Source: Pontiellaceae bacterium B12227
GTDB taxonomy: Bacteria > Verrucomicrobiota > Kiritimatiellia > Kiritimatiellales > Pontiellaceae
NCBI GenBank assembly: GCA_029432775.1
Contig: JAROAZ010000029.1
Span: forward strand, 1-64,000
DNA length: 64,000 bases
Direction: 5' to 3'
The translations under genes were made by a program, and so were the position numbers. Positions 25,091-32,900 of the stretch are shown here, piece after piece (position 1 is the stretch's first letter; the number at the start of each line of letters is the position of its first letter). A model generated the notes under the pieces. That model did not search any database. It had not been told where the DNA came from and saw only the letters and a program-made list of their open reading frames with translations.

Positions 25091-25792
25091 CTACCGCCGG
25101 CTGAAGCTCATCACAATCTGAAGAATGTACCAGAAAAGCAGGGCCACCGAGGCAAACAGCTGCAGCGAAGCCGCCACGTGCATGTCCGTGCTGTAGTGGT
25201 TCATCACCCGCGAGGTGTCGTACAGAATCGCCCCGCTCGCCAGCAGGACCATCGCAAACGAGAAAACCAGCCCCAGATTAAAGCCGAAAAGGATCGCGCA
25301 AACAATCAGCCCCAGCGCAACCATGGATCCAATCATCAGAATGCCGCGCAGGAACGAAAAATCCTTCTTCGTAGTGAAAACAATCAGCGTCAGGCCGCCG
25401 AAAATGCCCAGCGTTAAAATTCCGGCCGTGGGAAGCACCTCGGGGGAACTGTAGTAGGCGGCAATAAACAGGATCGGTGTAAAAATGACCGCTTCAATAA
25501 TCACATACAGCGTAAGCCCGAGATACTGCATGTTCTGATTAGCCGTGCTCGTTGCGAGCCCAGTGGCCAGACGGCCGACAATCATAAACGCCCCTAGAAT
25601 CAACAGCCAGCCGAAGCGCGAGCCCAAAACACCCAGCATCATTTCGGCAATCGGCGAATTCACCATATAGGCGGTCAGTCCAACAAACAGCAGGATGGCA
25701 CCGGCGAGATGGCCATAGGTTCTACGGATAAAAGCCGCGCGCTCGGAAGGTTGCGCCTGAGCAACTGCTAAATTCTGTGCATATTGGTTCAT
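25091..25792 (-). CDS. Bax inhibitor-1 family membrane protein (YbhL/YccA-like)
   Basis: The 233-residue protein has seven hydrophobic segments and the family layout of bacterial Bax inhibitor-1 proteins: a short cytoplasmic N-terminus ending in A-A-F-I-R-R-T-Y-G-H-L-A-G-A, and a late segment G-A-I-L-Y-D-T-S-R-V with the conserved acidic residue. The open frame extends 71 codons upstream, but ATG 25792 (MNQYAQN) has an AGGAATCC ribosome site and gives the normal length. These proteins act as pH-dependent calcium leak channels or membrane-protease partners; the role here is not shown. It lies three bases downstream of... the sensor gene's start, on the same strand, so the two may be cotranscribed with this gene first. 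Confidence 0.9.
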   Translation of the reverse strand: MNQYAQNLAVAQAQPSERAAFIRRTYGHLAGAILLFVGLTAYMVNSPIAEMMLGVLGSRFGWLLILGAFMIVGRLATGLATSTANQNMQYLGLTLYVIIEAVIFTPILFIAAYYSSPEVLPTAGILTLGIFGGLTLIVFTTKKDFSFLRGILMIGSMVALGLIVCAILFGFNLGLVFSFAMVLLASGAILYDTSRVMNHYSTDMHVAASLQLFASVALLFWYILQIVMSFSRR

Positions 25793-25965
25793 ATCTGGAT
25801 TCCTGTTGTTGTGAGCCGGCAGACTAACCCGAAACCCGCGGCGGTTTAAAGTGTTTTCCACCGATTGGAGAAAACGGCTTTCGGCCTCAATGGTCACTAA
25901 ATTCGCTCGCCCAACGGTGTCGTTTTTTGTATACAGATATGCTTTTGAACTACCCGAAAGAACGC

Positions 25966-27870
25966 ATGTCGCAAGCCACATCAGAAGACCTCGAATCCAA
26001 AACACGGAAGCCGTTGAACGCCAAGGGATCAGACCCCTTTTCAGTTCGGGCGGTACGCTCCTTCATGTCGAAAATCGGCAACGGCCTGCTCTCCGCATCC
26101 GGCTTTGAACGGGCGGAAGAAGAGGAACAAGAAGAAGTTTTCGAGGAATACATCGATCCCGCCGAAGAAGCTGCGGAAGAAGCGCGGATTCTGCGCGAAG
26201 AACAGCTGGAAGCATGGCGCGCCGAACATATCCAGGCCCTGGAAAAACGTAAAGTCGCCCAGGAACGCTTTGCGGCCATCCGGACCCGCGCGGCCGAACA
26301 TGTTCAGAAACAGGCGGAAACCATCCGGCAGAAACTCGACCAGACCACCAACGAGCCGGTTTCTGCCGAACCGATTGTGGAGCCGGAGCCGATCGAACTT
26401 GCAGAACCGGAAACCCCGGAACACGAAGTTCACGAACAGATTGCCGCCGTGGACGACGATTATAACCGCCCCGGACCGGACCTCTACGACAAACCCGAGA
26501 GCACGGAATTTATTTTCATCGACCCCGAGGAGCTGGAGCGCCAGAAAAAGGCGGTTCAGGATACGCTCGACAACTTTGCGGTCGATGCCACCGTCTGGGA
26601 CGCTGTGGTCGGCCCGCGTGTGACGCAGCTCCGGCTCAAGCCCGGCCTTGGCGTGCGCGTGGAAGCCATCAGCTCGCTCAGCAACAACCTGGCCCTGGCC
26701 CTCGCGGCCGAAAGCATTCGTATTCAGGCTCCAATCCCTGGAAAACCGTATGTCGGCCTCGAAATTCCCAACGGCAACTCCGCTCCGCTGAACCTCGGTC
26801 TGCTGATGAGTTCCAAAGATTGGAAAAATTCCAAGGCGGCCATCCCGCTGATGATGGGTATGGAACTGGGTGGAAACCTGTGTATTACCGACCTCGCCGC
26901 CGCACCGCACATGCTGATCGCCGGTGCCACCGGCAGCGGTAAGTCCGTCTGCATGAATACCATTCTGATGTGCCTGATGAGCCGTTTCTCGCCCGACGAA
27001 CTCGAATTGATCCTGATCGATCCGAAACGCGTCGAGTTCGGGGCCTATGAAAAGCTACCGCATCTCGTGCGCCCGGTCATCACCGAAGCCAAGCTCGTGG
27101 TGCCTGCCCTGCAATGGGCCGTTCGCGAGATGGAAGAACGCTACAAAACGATGGCCCAGGTCGGCTCTCGTAATATTGCCGGCTACAACGAAAAGATGGA
27201 CGAACTTGGCATGAAACGTATGCCCTTCCTCGTGCTCATCATCGACGAGCTGGCCGATATCATGCTCACCACCGGTGCCGAGGTGGAAACCGCGCTCGCC
27301 CGCATTGCCCAGCTTTCCCGCGCCGTCGGCATTCATACCATCATTGCCACTCAGCGCCCGAGCGTGAACGTTATTACCGGCATGATCAAAGCCAACTTCC
27401 CGACCCGCGTGGCCTTCAAGGTATCCTCGCAGATCGATTCCCGCACCATTCTCGACGGCCGCGGTGCCGAAGCCCTGCGCGGTCAGGGCGATATGCTCTT
27501 CAGCCCGCCGGGGATCGGTATCCTTCAGCGTGTTCAGGGCCCGTGGGTGAACGATGCGGAAATTGCCCGCGCCGTGGAATTCTGCGCCGAACAGCGTGAA
27601 CAGCACTTTAAAACCTCGATCACCGATCTTTCGCCCTGCGAAGGCGACGAAAGTTATGCCCTCAAGGATGCCGAAGATGCGGACCCGATGCTGGACCAGG
27701 CCATTGAAATTATCCTGCGCGACCAACGCGCTTCCACCTCCTATCTGCAGCGCTGCCTGCGCGTCGGTTACAATCGTGCGGCGAATCTGATTGAAGAGAT
27801 GGAAGCCAAAGGTATTGTCGGTCCTCAGATTGGAAGCACCCCGAGAGAGATTTTAATAGATTCGTATTAG
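25966..27870 (+). CDS. ftsK: FtsK/SpoIIIE-type DNA translocase without membrane domain
   Basis: This hexameric DNA pump moves chromosome ends apart at division. The 634-residue product (from ATG 25966; TTG 25927 and ATG 25939 are in-frame alternatives) has no transmembrane helices. A Glu/Arg-rich helical N-terminal part (about 25-170) is followed by the FtsK alpha/beta motor, with Walker A GATGSGKS near 326 and Walker B L-V-L-I-I-D-E-L-A-D. The gamma winged helix comes at the end (about 575-630, Q-R-A-S-T-S-Y-L-Q-R-C-L-R-V-G-Y-N-R-A). Three genes of helical proteins follow on the same strand. Lack of the membrane anchor is unusual; one may be encoded separately. A palindrome copy lies at 26811-26825 and a 1-mismatch copy at 26729. 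Confidence 0.92.
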   Translation: MSQATSEDLESKTRKPLNAKGSDPFSVRAVRSFMSKIGNGLLSASGFERAEEEEQEEVFEEYIDPAEEAAEEARILREEQLEAWRAEHIQALEKRKVAQERFAAIRTRAAEHVQKQAETIRQKLDQTTNEPVSAEPIVEPEPIELAEPETPEHEVHEQIAAVDDDYNRPGPDLYDKPESTEFIFIDPEELERQKKAVQDTLDNFAVDATVWDAVVGPRVTQLRLKPGLGVRVEAISSLSNNLALALAAESIRIQAPIPGKPYVGLEIPNGNSAPLNLGLLMSSKDWKNSKAAIPLMMGMELGGNLCITDLAAAPHMLIAGATGSGKSVCMNTILMCLMSRFSPDELELILIDPKRVEFGAYEKLPHLVRPVITEAKLVVPALQWAVREMEERYKTMAQVGSRNIAGYNEKMDELGMKRMPFLVLIIDELADIMLTTGAEVETALARIAQLSRAVGIHTIIATQRPSVNVITGMIKANFPTRVAFKVSSQIDSRTILDGRGAEALRGQGDMLFSPPGIGILQRVQGPWVNDAEIARAVEFCAEQREQHFKTSITDLSPCEGDESYALKDAEDADPMLDQAIEIILRDQRASTSYLQRCLRVGYNRAANLIEEMEAKGIVGPQIGSTPREILIDSY

Positions 27871-27898
27871 AACAGGAACCCAATGAGAAAACAGAGAA

Positions 27899-27960
27899 CG
27901 TGACGAGTGAAACGTGAGCCGTGATTTAGAACAGTCACGTTTCAATCGTCACTCATCACG
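27899..27960. repeat. Word-repeat dyad (GTGA/TCAC) downstream of ftsK
   Basis: The left half repeats CGTGA-type words (CGTGACGAGTGAAACGTGAGC), and the right half repeats their complement (AGTCACGTTTC, CGTCACTCATCACG), so the whole can fold as an imperfect hairpin. It fills most of the 96-base gap before the next gene and resembles 29814-29868 and 12680-12706. Confidence 0.75.
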
Positions 27961-27966
27961 CCCCCC

Positions 27967-29421
27967 ATGCCTGCTGAAATTAAATTAGAAGAACTGCTCG
28001 AGGCCATCCGGAAGGACGGTCCGCGCAAGGTTGTGCAGCAATACCGCCACAACCTGCTGCCGAGCCGTGTTCTGATTGATCTCTACAGCGAGCATCCGGA
28101 ACGCGATATCCTGCTCTTTCTCGCACTCTACCCCACCGTTCCGAGCCAGGTGCTTGAAGATCTGGCCGAAGCGTGCGTGGACCCCGAAATTCAGGCGGCC
28201 GCGGCCACCAACCCGCGCTGTACCCATTTGCTTCTAATTCGTATGGCCCGCGAAGGCGGTGCCCCGGTACGAGCCGCACTGGCCGCCAACAAACTGCAGA
28301 ACGCCAAAATCACCGCCGGCCTGCTGAACGATTCCAACCTGTTTGTACGCGTCGCCCTGGCGGGTAACGGCTCGATTGGCGAGTCCTACCGCACGGCACT
28401 CGCACTCGACCCGGAACCGGCGGTTCGCACCGCCCTTTCCGGCACGGCCAAACTTTCGGACGAAGTCATTCATACGCTTTCGGCCGACCAAAGCGCCGTC
28501 GTTCGCGCCAACCTGTATGGATATGGCAAGGTGACCCCGGAGGTACTGCTGAGCTGGGCGGCATCGGATGACCTCGAAGCGCAGCGCCTGATGCTGGCCC
28601 GCAACAAGCCCAGGCCCGAGGTGGTGCAGGCCCTGCGCCTGAGCCCCGATGGATTTGTGCAGGATGCCATCAAGGATTTATACGAACCCACCGCGGCCGA
28701 CCTTCTGGCCCGCGCGGAATCGGACGACGAGTCCCAGCGGCTGGAAACCGCAAAACTTGAAACCCTCCCTGCGGAAATCCAGCACGTGCTGGCGAGCGAC
28801 GCAATTGAAGAAGTCCGCGTTGCTCTGGCGGCCAATCCCGGCATCGATGAAGAGGTTGCGCTGCTGATCGCCGCATCAAACGATGCCCCCGCCTGTGAAG
28901 CGCTGGCCGGAAACCCGAAACTGCCGGACGCTGGAAAAGTCGAGCTCTGCCACCATGAGTCGGATTCGGTCCGTCTCTGCATGGCCTATCGCGACGACCT
29001 GACCGATGAGCTACTCGATATTCTGGTAAACCAGAATGAAGATCTGAATTTGATCGGTCATCTGGCGCTTCGCGGAATAGTTTTTGAAGGGACGAAACCG
29101 GAACTGCTGGAGCAGTTGTTTAAACTGAAGCGCCCGTCGCTGCACACGTTTGCAGCCGGAGCGGCACAACTGTCGGATGCACAGGTCCGCAAGCTGATGC
29201 GCGATAATGCCCCCTCGGTGCGGCTGGCCCTTTGCGATAACCCGATCCTGACGCGCATGGCGATGAACGAACTTTCCAAAGACTGGAACCCCGCCGTCGC
29301 CGAAAAGGCATTGAAACGATTCGAAAGCATGCCGGAGGACGAACCGGCCGAAGAAACGGAATCAGAAGAAGGAGACGAGGACAGTGGTCTCGTTTCCAAA
29401 ATCGTTAAATTTTTTAAGTAA
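27967..29421 (+). CDS. Helical-repeat protein (HEAT/LRV-like)
   Basis: The 484-residue protein is built almost entirely from short helical repeats of about 22-24 residues with a recurring V-R-x-A-L-A-x-N/G-x-x-L/I pattern (for example APVRAALAANK, LFVRVALAGNG, PAVRTALSGTA, EEVRVALAANP, PSVRLALCDNP). This is the style of HEAT and leucine-rich-variant repeats used as protein-binding scaffolds. The C-terminus has an acidic tail (EDEPAEETESEEGDEDSG) and an amphipathic end (LVSKIVKFFK) that could touch the membrane. It follows ftsK on the same strand and precedes two small coiled-coil proteins, so a joint role in chromosome handling or division is possible but only inferred. A palindrome copy lies at 29274-29288. 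Confidence 0.75.
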   Translation: MPAEIKLEELLEAIRKDGPRKVVQQYRHNLLPSRVLIDLYSEHPERDILLFLALYPTVPSQVLEDLAEACVDPEIQAAAATNPRCTHLLLIRMAREGGAPVRAALAANKLQNAKITAGLLNDSNLFVRVALAGNGSIGESYRTALALDPEPAVRTALSGTAKLSDEVIHTLSADQSAVVRANLYGYGKVTPEVLLSWAASDDLEAQRLMLARNKPRPEVVQALRLSPDGFVQDAIKDLYEPTAADLLARAESDDESQRLETAKLETLPAEIQHVLASDAIEEVRVALAANPGIDEEVALLIAASNDAPACEALAGNPKLPDAGKVELCHHESDSVRLCMAYRDDLTDELLDILVNQNEDLNLIGHLALRGIVFEGTKPELLEQLFKLKRPSLHTFAAGAAQLSDAQVRKLMRDNAPSVRLALCDNPILTRMAMNELSKDWNPAVAEKALKRFESMPEDEPAEETESEEGDEDSGLVSKIVKFFK

Positions 29422-29442
29422 TGAAGTAGTGAGGTAATAACC

Positions 29443-29817
29443 ATGGCAAAGAAACTCATACAACTGACCGCCCGCGATATTATTCTGCAGGCCGATGCTG
29501 AAACGATCCGCGAAGCGTTCGAAGCGCGCGTTAAGATCGACGAACTGCTCGTAAAACGCGAGGAAGCCTACCGCCAGATCGAAGAGATCGAGCTACAGGT
29601 GGAAGGTCTCGTTGGCGAAGAAGGCGCATTCGTTTATCCGGAACCGCCCGTCCCCGTTGCTGGATTCAGCAAGCCGGCTCCCGCATCCCGCCCGAAGCCC
29701 AAGGTGGCCAAGCCGGAACCGGAAGTGATCGAAGAAGAGATCGTTGAGGAAGAGGTTGAAGAAGCCGTCGAAGCGGAAGCCGAAGAAACGGCTGAAGAAG
29801 AAACCAAGGAAAAGTGA
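29443..29817 (+). CDS. Small coiled-coil protein with acidic tail
   Basis: I do not recognise this 124-residue protein. The first 50 residues form an amphipathic helix (KIDELLVKREEAYRQIEEIE) ending V-E-G-L-V-G-E-E-G-A-F. A Pro-rich linker (about 62-88) follows, and then a tail made mostly of Glu, Val and Ala (about 90-124). The helix and the following G-E-x ... Y-P-x-x-P-P segment resemble the start of the next gene (EREDRLVEIFDLERQINGIL, then G-G-E-P-Y-P-L-A-P-P), so the two look like diverged paralogues. It lies 21 bases after the helical-repeat gene. Its stop codon is part of a GTGA-word dyad. Confidence 0.7.
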   Translation: MAKKLIQLTARDIILQADAETIREAFEARVKIDELLVKREEAYRQIEEIELQVEGLVGEEGAFVYPEPPVPVAGFSKPAPASRPKPKVAKPEPEVIEEEIVEEEVEEAVEAEAEETAEEETKEK

Positions 29818-29868
29818 GCCGTGAAACGTGAGTCGTGATTATCACGCCTCAATCGTCACTCTTCACTC
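29814..29868. repeat. Word-repeat dyad (GTGA/TCAC) overlapping a stop codon
   Basis: The left half GTGAGCCGTGAAACGTGAGT repeats the GTGA word and the right half repeats its complement (ATCACGCCTC, CGTCACTCTTCACTC). Its first TGA is the stop codon of the preceding gene. Much of it matches 27899-27960 (shared AAACGTGAG and CAATCGTCACTC). Confidence 0.78.
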
Positions 29869-29871
29869 CCT

Positions 29872-30315
29872 ATGAACAACCAGATCCAGATTAATCAGAA
29901 GCTCATGGAGCGCGAAGATCGCCTGGTCGAAATATTCGACCTGGAACGGCAGATCAACGGCATCCTTGGCGGCGAGCCCTATCCGCTCGCGCCGCCGGAT
30001 ACCCTGCCCTCGCGACAGAAGCGGAAGAAGCCCAAGCGTAAAGCGGCCCCGAAAAAGGCCGCCCCGCTGCGCGTGCGCAAACTGGATCCCGAAACCGAGT
30101 CGGCCTACCGAATCGAATATCAGCAGAACGACGAAACCTGCGTTGAGATCCACACCGATCCGCGCCCCCTCGCGCTCCTGCTCAACACCCCGCTTCCAAC
30201 CCTTGGAATCCAGCGTCTCGAAACTGTTCAGGCGACAGACGACGGCGAATGGAACACGGTGGAAACACTCTTCGAAGCCGTGCCCGCCTTAGATATAGCG
30301 CAGTCCGTGGCGTAG
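29872..30315 (+). CDS. Small basic coiled-coil protein of unknown function
   Basis: The 147-residue protein starts with a helix (QINQKLMEREDRLVEIFDLE) related to that of the gene upstream. A Pro segment, a strongly basic patch (RQKRKKPKRKAAPKKAAPLR, about 47-66) and an alpha/beta-like C-terminal part follow. The basic patch suggests nucleic-acid binding. No known domain was recognised. It is the last gene of the ftsK-led run on this strand. A palindrome copy (30194-30208) is read as L-P-T-L-G-I. The 86-bp repeat element begins within its last codons and overlaps the stop region. Confidence 0.65.
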   Translation: MNNQIQINQKLMEREDRLVEIFDLERQINGILGGEPYPLAPPDTLPSRQKRKKPKRKAAPKKAAPLRVRKLDPETESAYRIEYQQNDETCVEIHTDPRPLALLLNTPLPTLGIQRLETVQATDDGEWNTVETLFEAVPALDIAQSVA

Positions 30316-30392
30316 ACGAAGCATCCTGCTTCGCTTGATTGATCAATACGCCTTGCTCATTCCTAACGGAGCTGGAAGCTCCGTCTACATTG
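30307..30392. repeat. 86-bp hairpin element, copy A (intergenic)
   Basis: The element runs from GTGGCGTAGACG to CGTCTACATTG, with GTAGACG/CGTCTAC inverted ends and two inner hairpins: GAAGC/GCTTC at the left and GGAGCT/AGCTCC at the right. It overlaps the 3' end of the gene at 29872 and the gap before tatD. Copy B lies 123 bases on in the same orientation, with equal length and about five differences. Confidence 0.92.
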
Positions 30393-30396
30393 GTCA

Positions 30397-31233
30397 CTAG
30401 AAACTGAAGAACCGCACGGCGTTGGCGAACGTTAGCTCGGCAAGGGCCTCTTCTGAAATGCCGCGGAATTCGGCGGCCTTCGCGAGAACGAGGCGGACGT
30501 TGGCCGGTTCGTTCAGTGGCGTAGACGAAGCATCCTGCTTCGTTTGATCGATCAATACGCCTTGCTCATTCTCAACGGAGCTGGAAGCTGCGTCTACATT
30601 GTGCGGAAGAATATCGGGTGCATCGGTTTCGATGAGGATCCGGTCGTCGGGCACGGCGCGGATGGCGGGACCGGCTTTGCGCGCATTGGGCCGGGTGATG
30701 GATCCGGAAAAGGAAATGTAGGCCCCGCGCTTTACGAGCTCGGTGGCAATCTCGGCGGAACCGCCGAAGCAATGAATGAGCATACCGCGCGGCAGCTCAC
30801 CGAACTGATCAAGCAGTTCAATTAAACGCCCCCACGCGCGGCGGCAATGGATGGAGGCCGGGCGGTCGAGCTTTCGGGCGAGTTCCATCTGCTGCAGAAA
30901 CACCTTTTCCTGATCGGCATCGTCGCGCTCCTCAATGGCGTGGTCGATTCCGATTTCGCCGACAGCGGCGGAGGGATATTCGGTCAGGAGTGTTTCCAAT
31001 GTCTGGAACCAGCCGGCTGAGCGGTCGGCAATAAACCACGGATGCAGGCCGAACGAGGGATAGGTTCCGGGGTAGGTTTCCATGATCTGGATAACTCTGG
31101 GCCAATCGTCTTCACAACAGCCCTTCACCCCCATTTTGACCACGCCGGCATCTGCGGCACGCTTCATCACCTTTCCAAGGTCTGGAAACAGCCGATCGTC
31201 CTGCACGTGGTTATGGGCATCGAAGAGTTCCAT
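30397..31233 (-). CDS. TatD-family metal-dependent hydrolase with a repeat-derived insertion
   Basis: TatD proteins are amidohydrolase-fold nucleases or deacylases. Metal ligands are present: F-D-A-H-N-H at the start, G-E-I-G-I-D near 92, S-I-H-C-R-R near 130, M-L-I-H-C-F near 154 and I-E-T-D-A-P-D near 200. After D-I-L-P-H-N a segment of 28 residues (VDAASSSVENEQG...) is encoded by an 86-bp repeat element (30516-30601), and the normal N-E-P-A-N-V sequence resumes after it. The reading frame is kept. The insertion lies in a loop where TatD proteins vary, so the enzyme may remain active. ATG 31233 follows GGAGG; a TTG two codons earlier is less likely. Two palindrome copies (30994, 31173) lie in the gene. 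Confidence 0.88.
   Translation of the reverse strand: MELFDAHNHVQDDRLFPDLGKVMKRAADAGVVKMGVKGCCEDDWPRVIQIMETYPGTYPSFGLHPWFIADRSAGWFQTLETLLTEYPSAAVGEIGIDHAIEERDDADQEKVFLQQMELARKLDRPASIHCRRAWGRLIELLDQFGELPRGMLIHCFGGSAEIATELVKRGAYISFSGSITRPNARKAGPAIRAVPDDRILIETDAPDILPHNVDAASSSVENEQGVLIDQTKQDASSTPLNEPANVRLVLAKAAEFRGISEEALAELTFANAVRFFSF
30516..30601. repeat. 86-bp hairpin element, copy B (inside tatD)
   Basis: Same length and orientation as copy A (30307-30392), with about five substitutions and no indels. It is translated within the TatD-family gene as an extra 28-residue loop. Confidence 0.92.
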
Positions 31234-31313
31234 GTTCAAACCTCCACAGGCGTATCATCTGATTTCACGATCGTACATGCAGATGATATGCCCTTACCTA
31301 CCTGTTCCATCTG

Positions 31314-32879
31314 TTATCCGCGATGTTTGATATAGTTGAGGGCCTGGCTGACGGGCAGCTCGTCGGAGGACGGTCCGTTGCGGATGTAAAAGTGTTCTTT
31401 GTTGCCATCTTTTACAAAGACCGGCTCTTCGGCACGGTCGCACCGGACCACGCCCACCGTTTTCCCCTCCATGGGAACAATGATGAAGCGAACATATTTC
31501 GAAAGGTCGGCTCCGATGTGTTTGGAGATCAGGTTTTTAAAGTGGAGGCGGCATTTGTCTTCGTTTTCAAAGACATCGCGTTCGAGCCCGGTGATTTCCC
31601 CATCGTCGGTGACGCCGATGAGCAGGATGCCGCCGTCGGTGTTCAGGAAGCCGGCGACCCCTTTCATCCAGGCCATCTCAATTTCTTTACCCGGTTTTTT
31701 GGTGTGCAGGTTCATCCGCATGGTGGATTTGAATTCGACATAGCGGTTTTCACCATCGGCAATAATACTGCGCACACTGCCTTCCGGATCTTCGCGGCTG
31801 AACACAGCGGTTGAATCGTTGGGACGGCCATAACGACGGATCATCCAAACGGCCAGACCGGTAGCCACGAGGATGGAAAGAATCCCGATCAACCAGAGGC
31901 GTTTGGAACGCTTACCGGCGATGGGAATAATATCGTCTTCCGGCACCATGACACAGATCCATGTGTATTTGGTTTCGTGATCGAGCGGGCGGAAGCCACA
32001 CCACCAGACCCGCCCCTCATGCATCACGGACACGACTTTATCGATGAGCGCCTGGTCGCCGTACCAGGAGGTGTGCACCTTGTTGGCCAGCTCATTCCCT
32101 GCATCATCAATGGGGACAAATTCCGCTTTTAAACTTTCCGTACGCGGCACATACATTCGCGCATCACGACGGAAAAGAAAGATCCGACTGCTTTCGCTGG
32201 GAGCAAGCTGGTGCATCTCTTCGAAAAGGCTGTCGAGCAGAATATCGAAAGCGATGACGACCGGCTTGTCATCCTTTTTACGCTGGTATGAAGTGGATGC
32301 CGTGATACCGATATCGCCGGAGGTGAAAAATTTATAGGGCTCCGTCCAGAAGATCCGATCGCTGGTTAAGGACGGCGCAAACCACGGGCGGTTTCGAGCA
32401 TCGTACACCGAATTGGTTTTAAAGGTCTCTGCCGGCTTAAACTCAGGCGTCCAGTAGATTTCCTCCGATACCCGATCCGAACCCGATGCACTGACCCGGC
32501 TCGAGCGATAGCCCTCTACGGTATGATGAATATAAAAACTGCCCCCATCAATGTCGGCTATGGAGATCCCGTTGAGCAGTTTTTCTCTTCCAAAGATTGG
32601 AAAGAGCAACCGGGTGAGCTCATCTGTTTTGGAAACCGAAAACGCCTCCGAGGCGCCCCAATCCCTTACGAGGCCGAGCGTAGCTTCCATGGAACCGCTC
32701 ATGGTTAAGAACTGACTGACGGCCTGGTCGGCCGCCCGATGAATGTATTCTTCCGATATATCCTTGCGGGCCTGCGATGCCAGATAGGCCACAGGGGTGA
32801 GTACGGCGACCGTAATCACCAACAGTAAAATAATAATATCCCGGCCAATACGACGGGAAGTCCATTTTTTCCTGGGCAT
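31314..32879 (-). CDS. Membrane sensor: Cache domain plus AlbA_2 (Schlafen-type) domain
   Basis: The 521-residue protein has an N-terminal membrane helix (about 14-33), a large extracytoplasmic Cache-type domain (about 35-330: W-T-P-E-F-K, Y-D-A-R-N-R-P-W-F, P-Y-K-F-F-T-S-G-D-I-G-I-T), a second helix (about 333-352) and a cytoplasmic AlbA_2 domain (about 372-510). That domain shows E-N-R-Y-V-E-F-K-S-T, a G-F-L-N-T-D-G-G-I-L-L-I-G-V motif and F-Y-I-R-N-G-P-S-S. AlbA_2 is usually cytoplasmic and linked to nucleic-acid binding. Joining it to a small-molecule sensor in the membrane is uncommon and suggests direct signalling to RNA, DNA or ATP turnover. A palindrome copy lies at 32588-32602. It is preceded by the PLD-like gene on the same strand, 21 bases away. 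Confidence 0.85.
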   Translation of the reverse strand: MPRKKWTSRRIGRDIIILLLVITVAVLTPVAYLASQARKDISEEYIHRAADQAVSQFLTMSGSMEATLGLVRDWGASEAFSVSKTDELTRLLFPIFGREKLLNGISIADIDGGSFYIHHTVEGYRSSRVSASGSDRVSEEIYWTPEFKPAETFKTNSVYDARNRPWFAPSLTSDRIFWTEPYKFFTSGDIGITASTSYQRKKDDKPVVIAFDILLDSLFEEMHQLAPSESSRIFLFRRDARMYVPRTESLKAEFVPIDDAGNELANKVHTSWYGDQALIDKVVSVMHEGRVWWCGFRPLDHETKYTWICVMVPEDDIIPIAGKRSKRLWLIGILSILVATGLAVWMIRRYGRPNDSTAVFSREDPEGSVRSIIADGENRYVEFKSTMRMNLHTKKPGKEIEMAWMKGVAGFLNTDGGILLIGVTDDGEITGLERDVFENEDKCRLHFKNLISKHIGADLSKYVRFIIVPMEGKTVGVVRCDRAEEPVFVKDGNKEHFYIRNGPSSDELPVSQALNYIKHRG

Positions 32880-32900
32880 TTTGTATACTCCGTTTGTCTA

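Noticed and set aside
23627-25417. Open frame of 596 codons on the plus strand over the Cache-PAS-DUF294 gene
   Set aside because: An antisense shadow: the minus-strand protein has clear domains, whereas this translation is rich in His, Gln and Arg without any motif.
27899-29868. GTGA-word dyads as a CRISPR array or tandem repeat
   Set aside because: Word spacing is irregular, there are no constant-length spacers and no cas genes. The symmetry is inverted, not direct.
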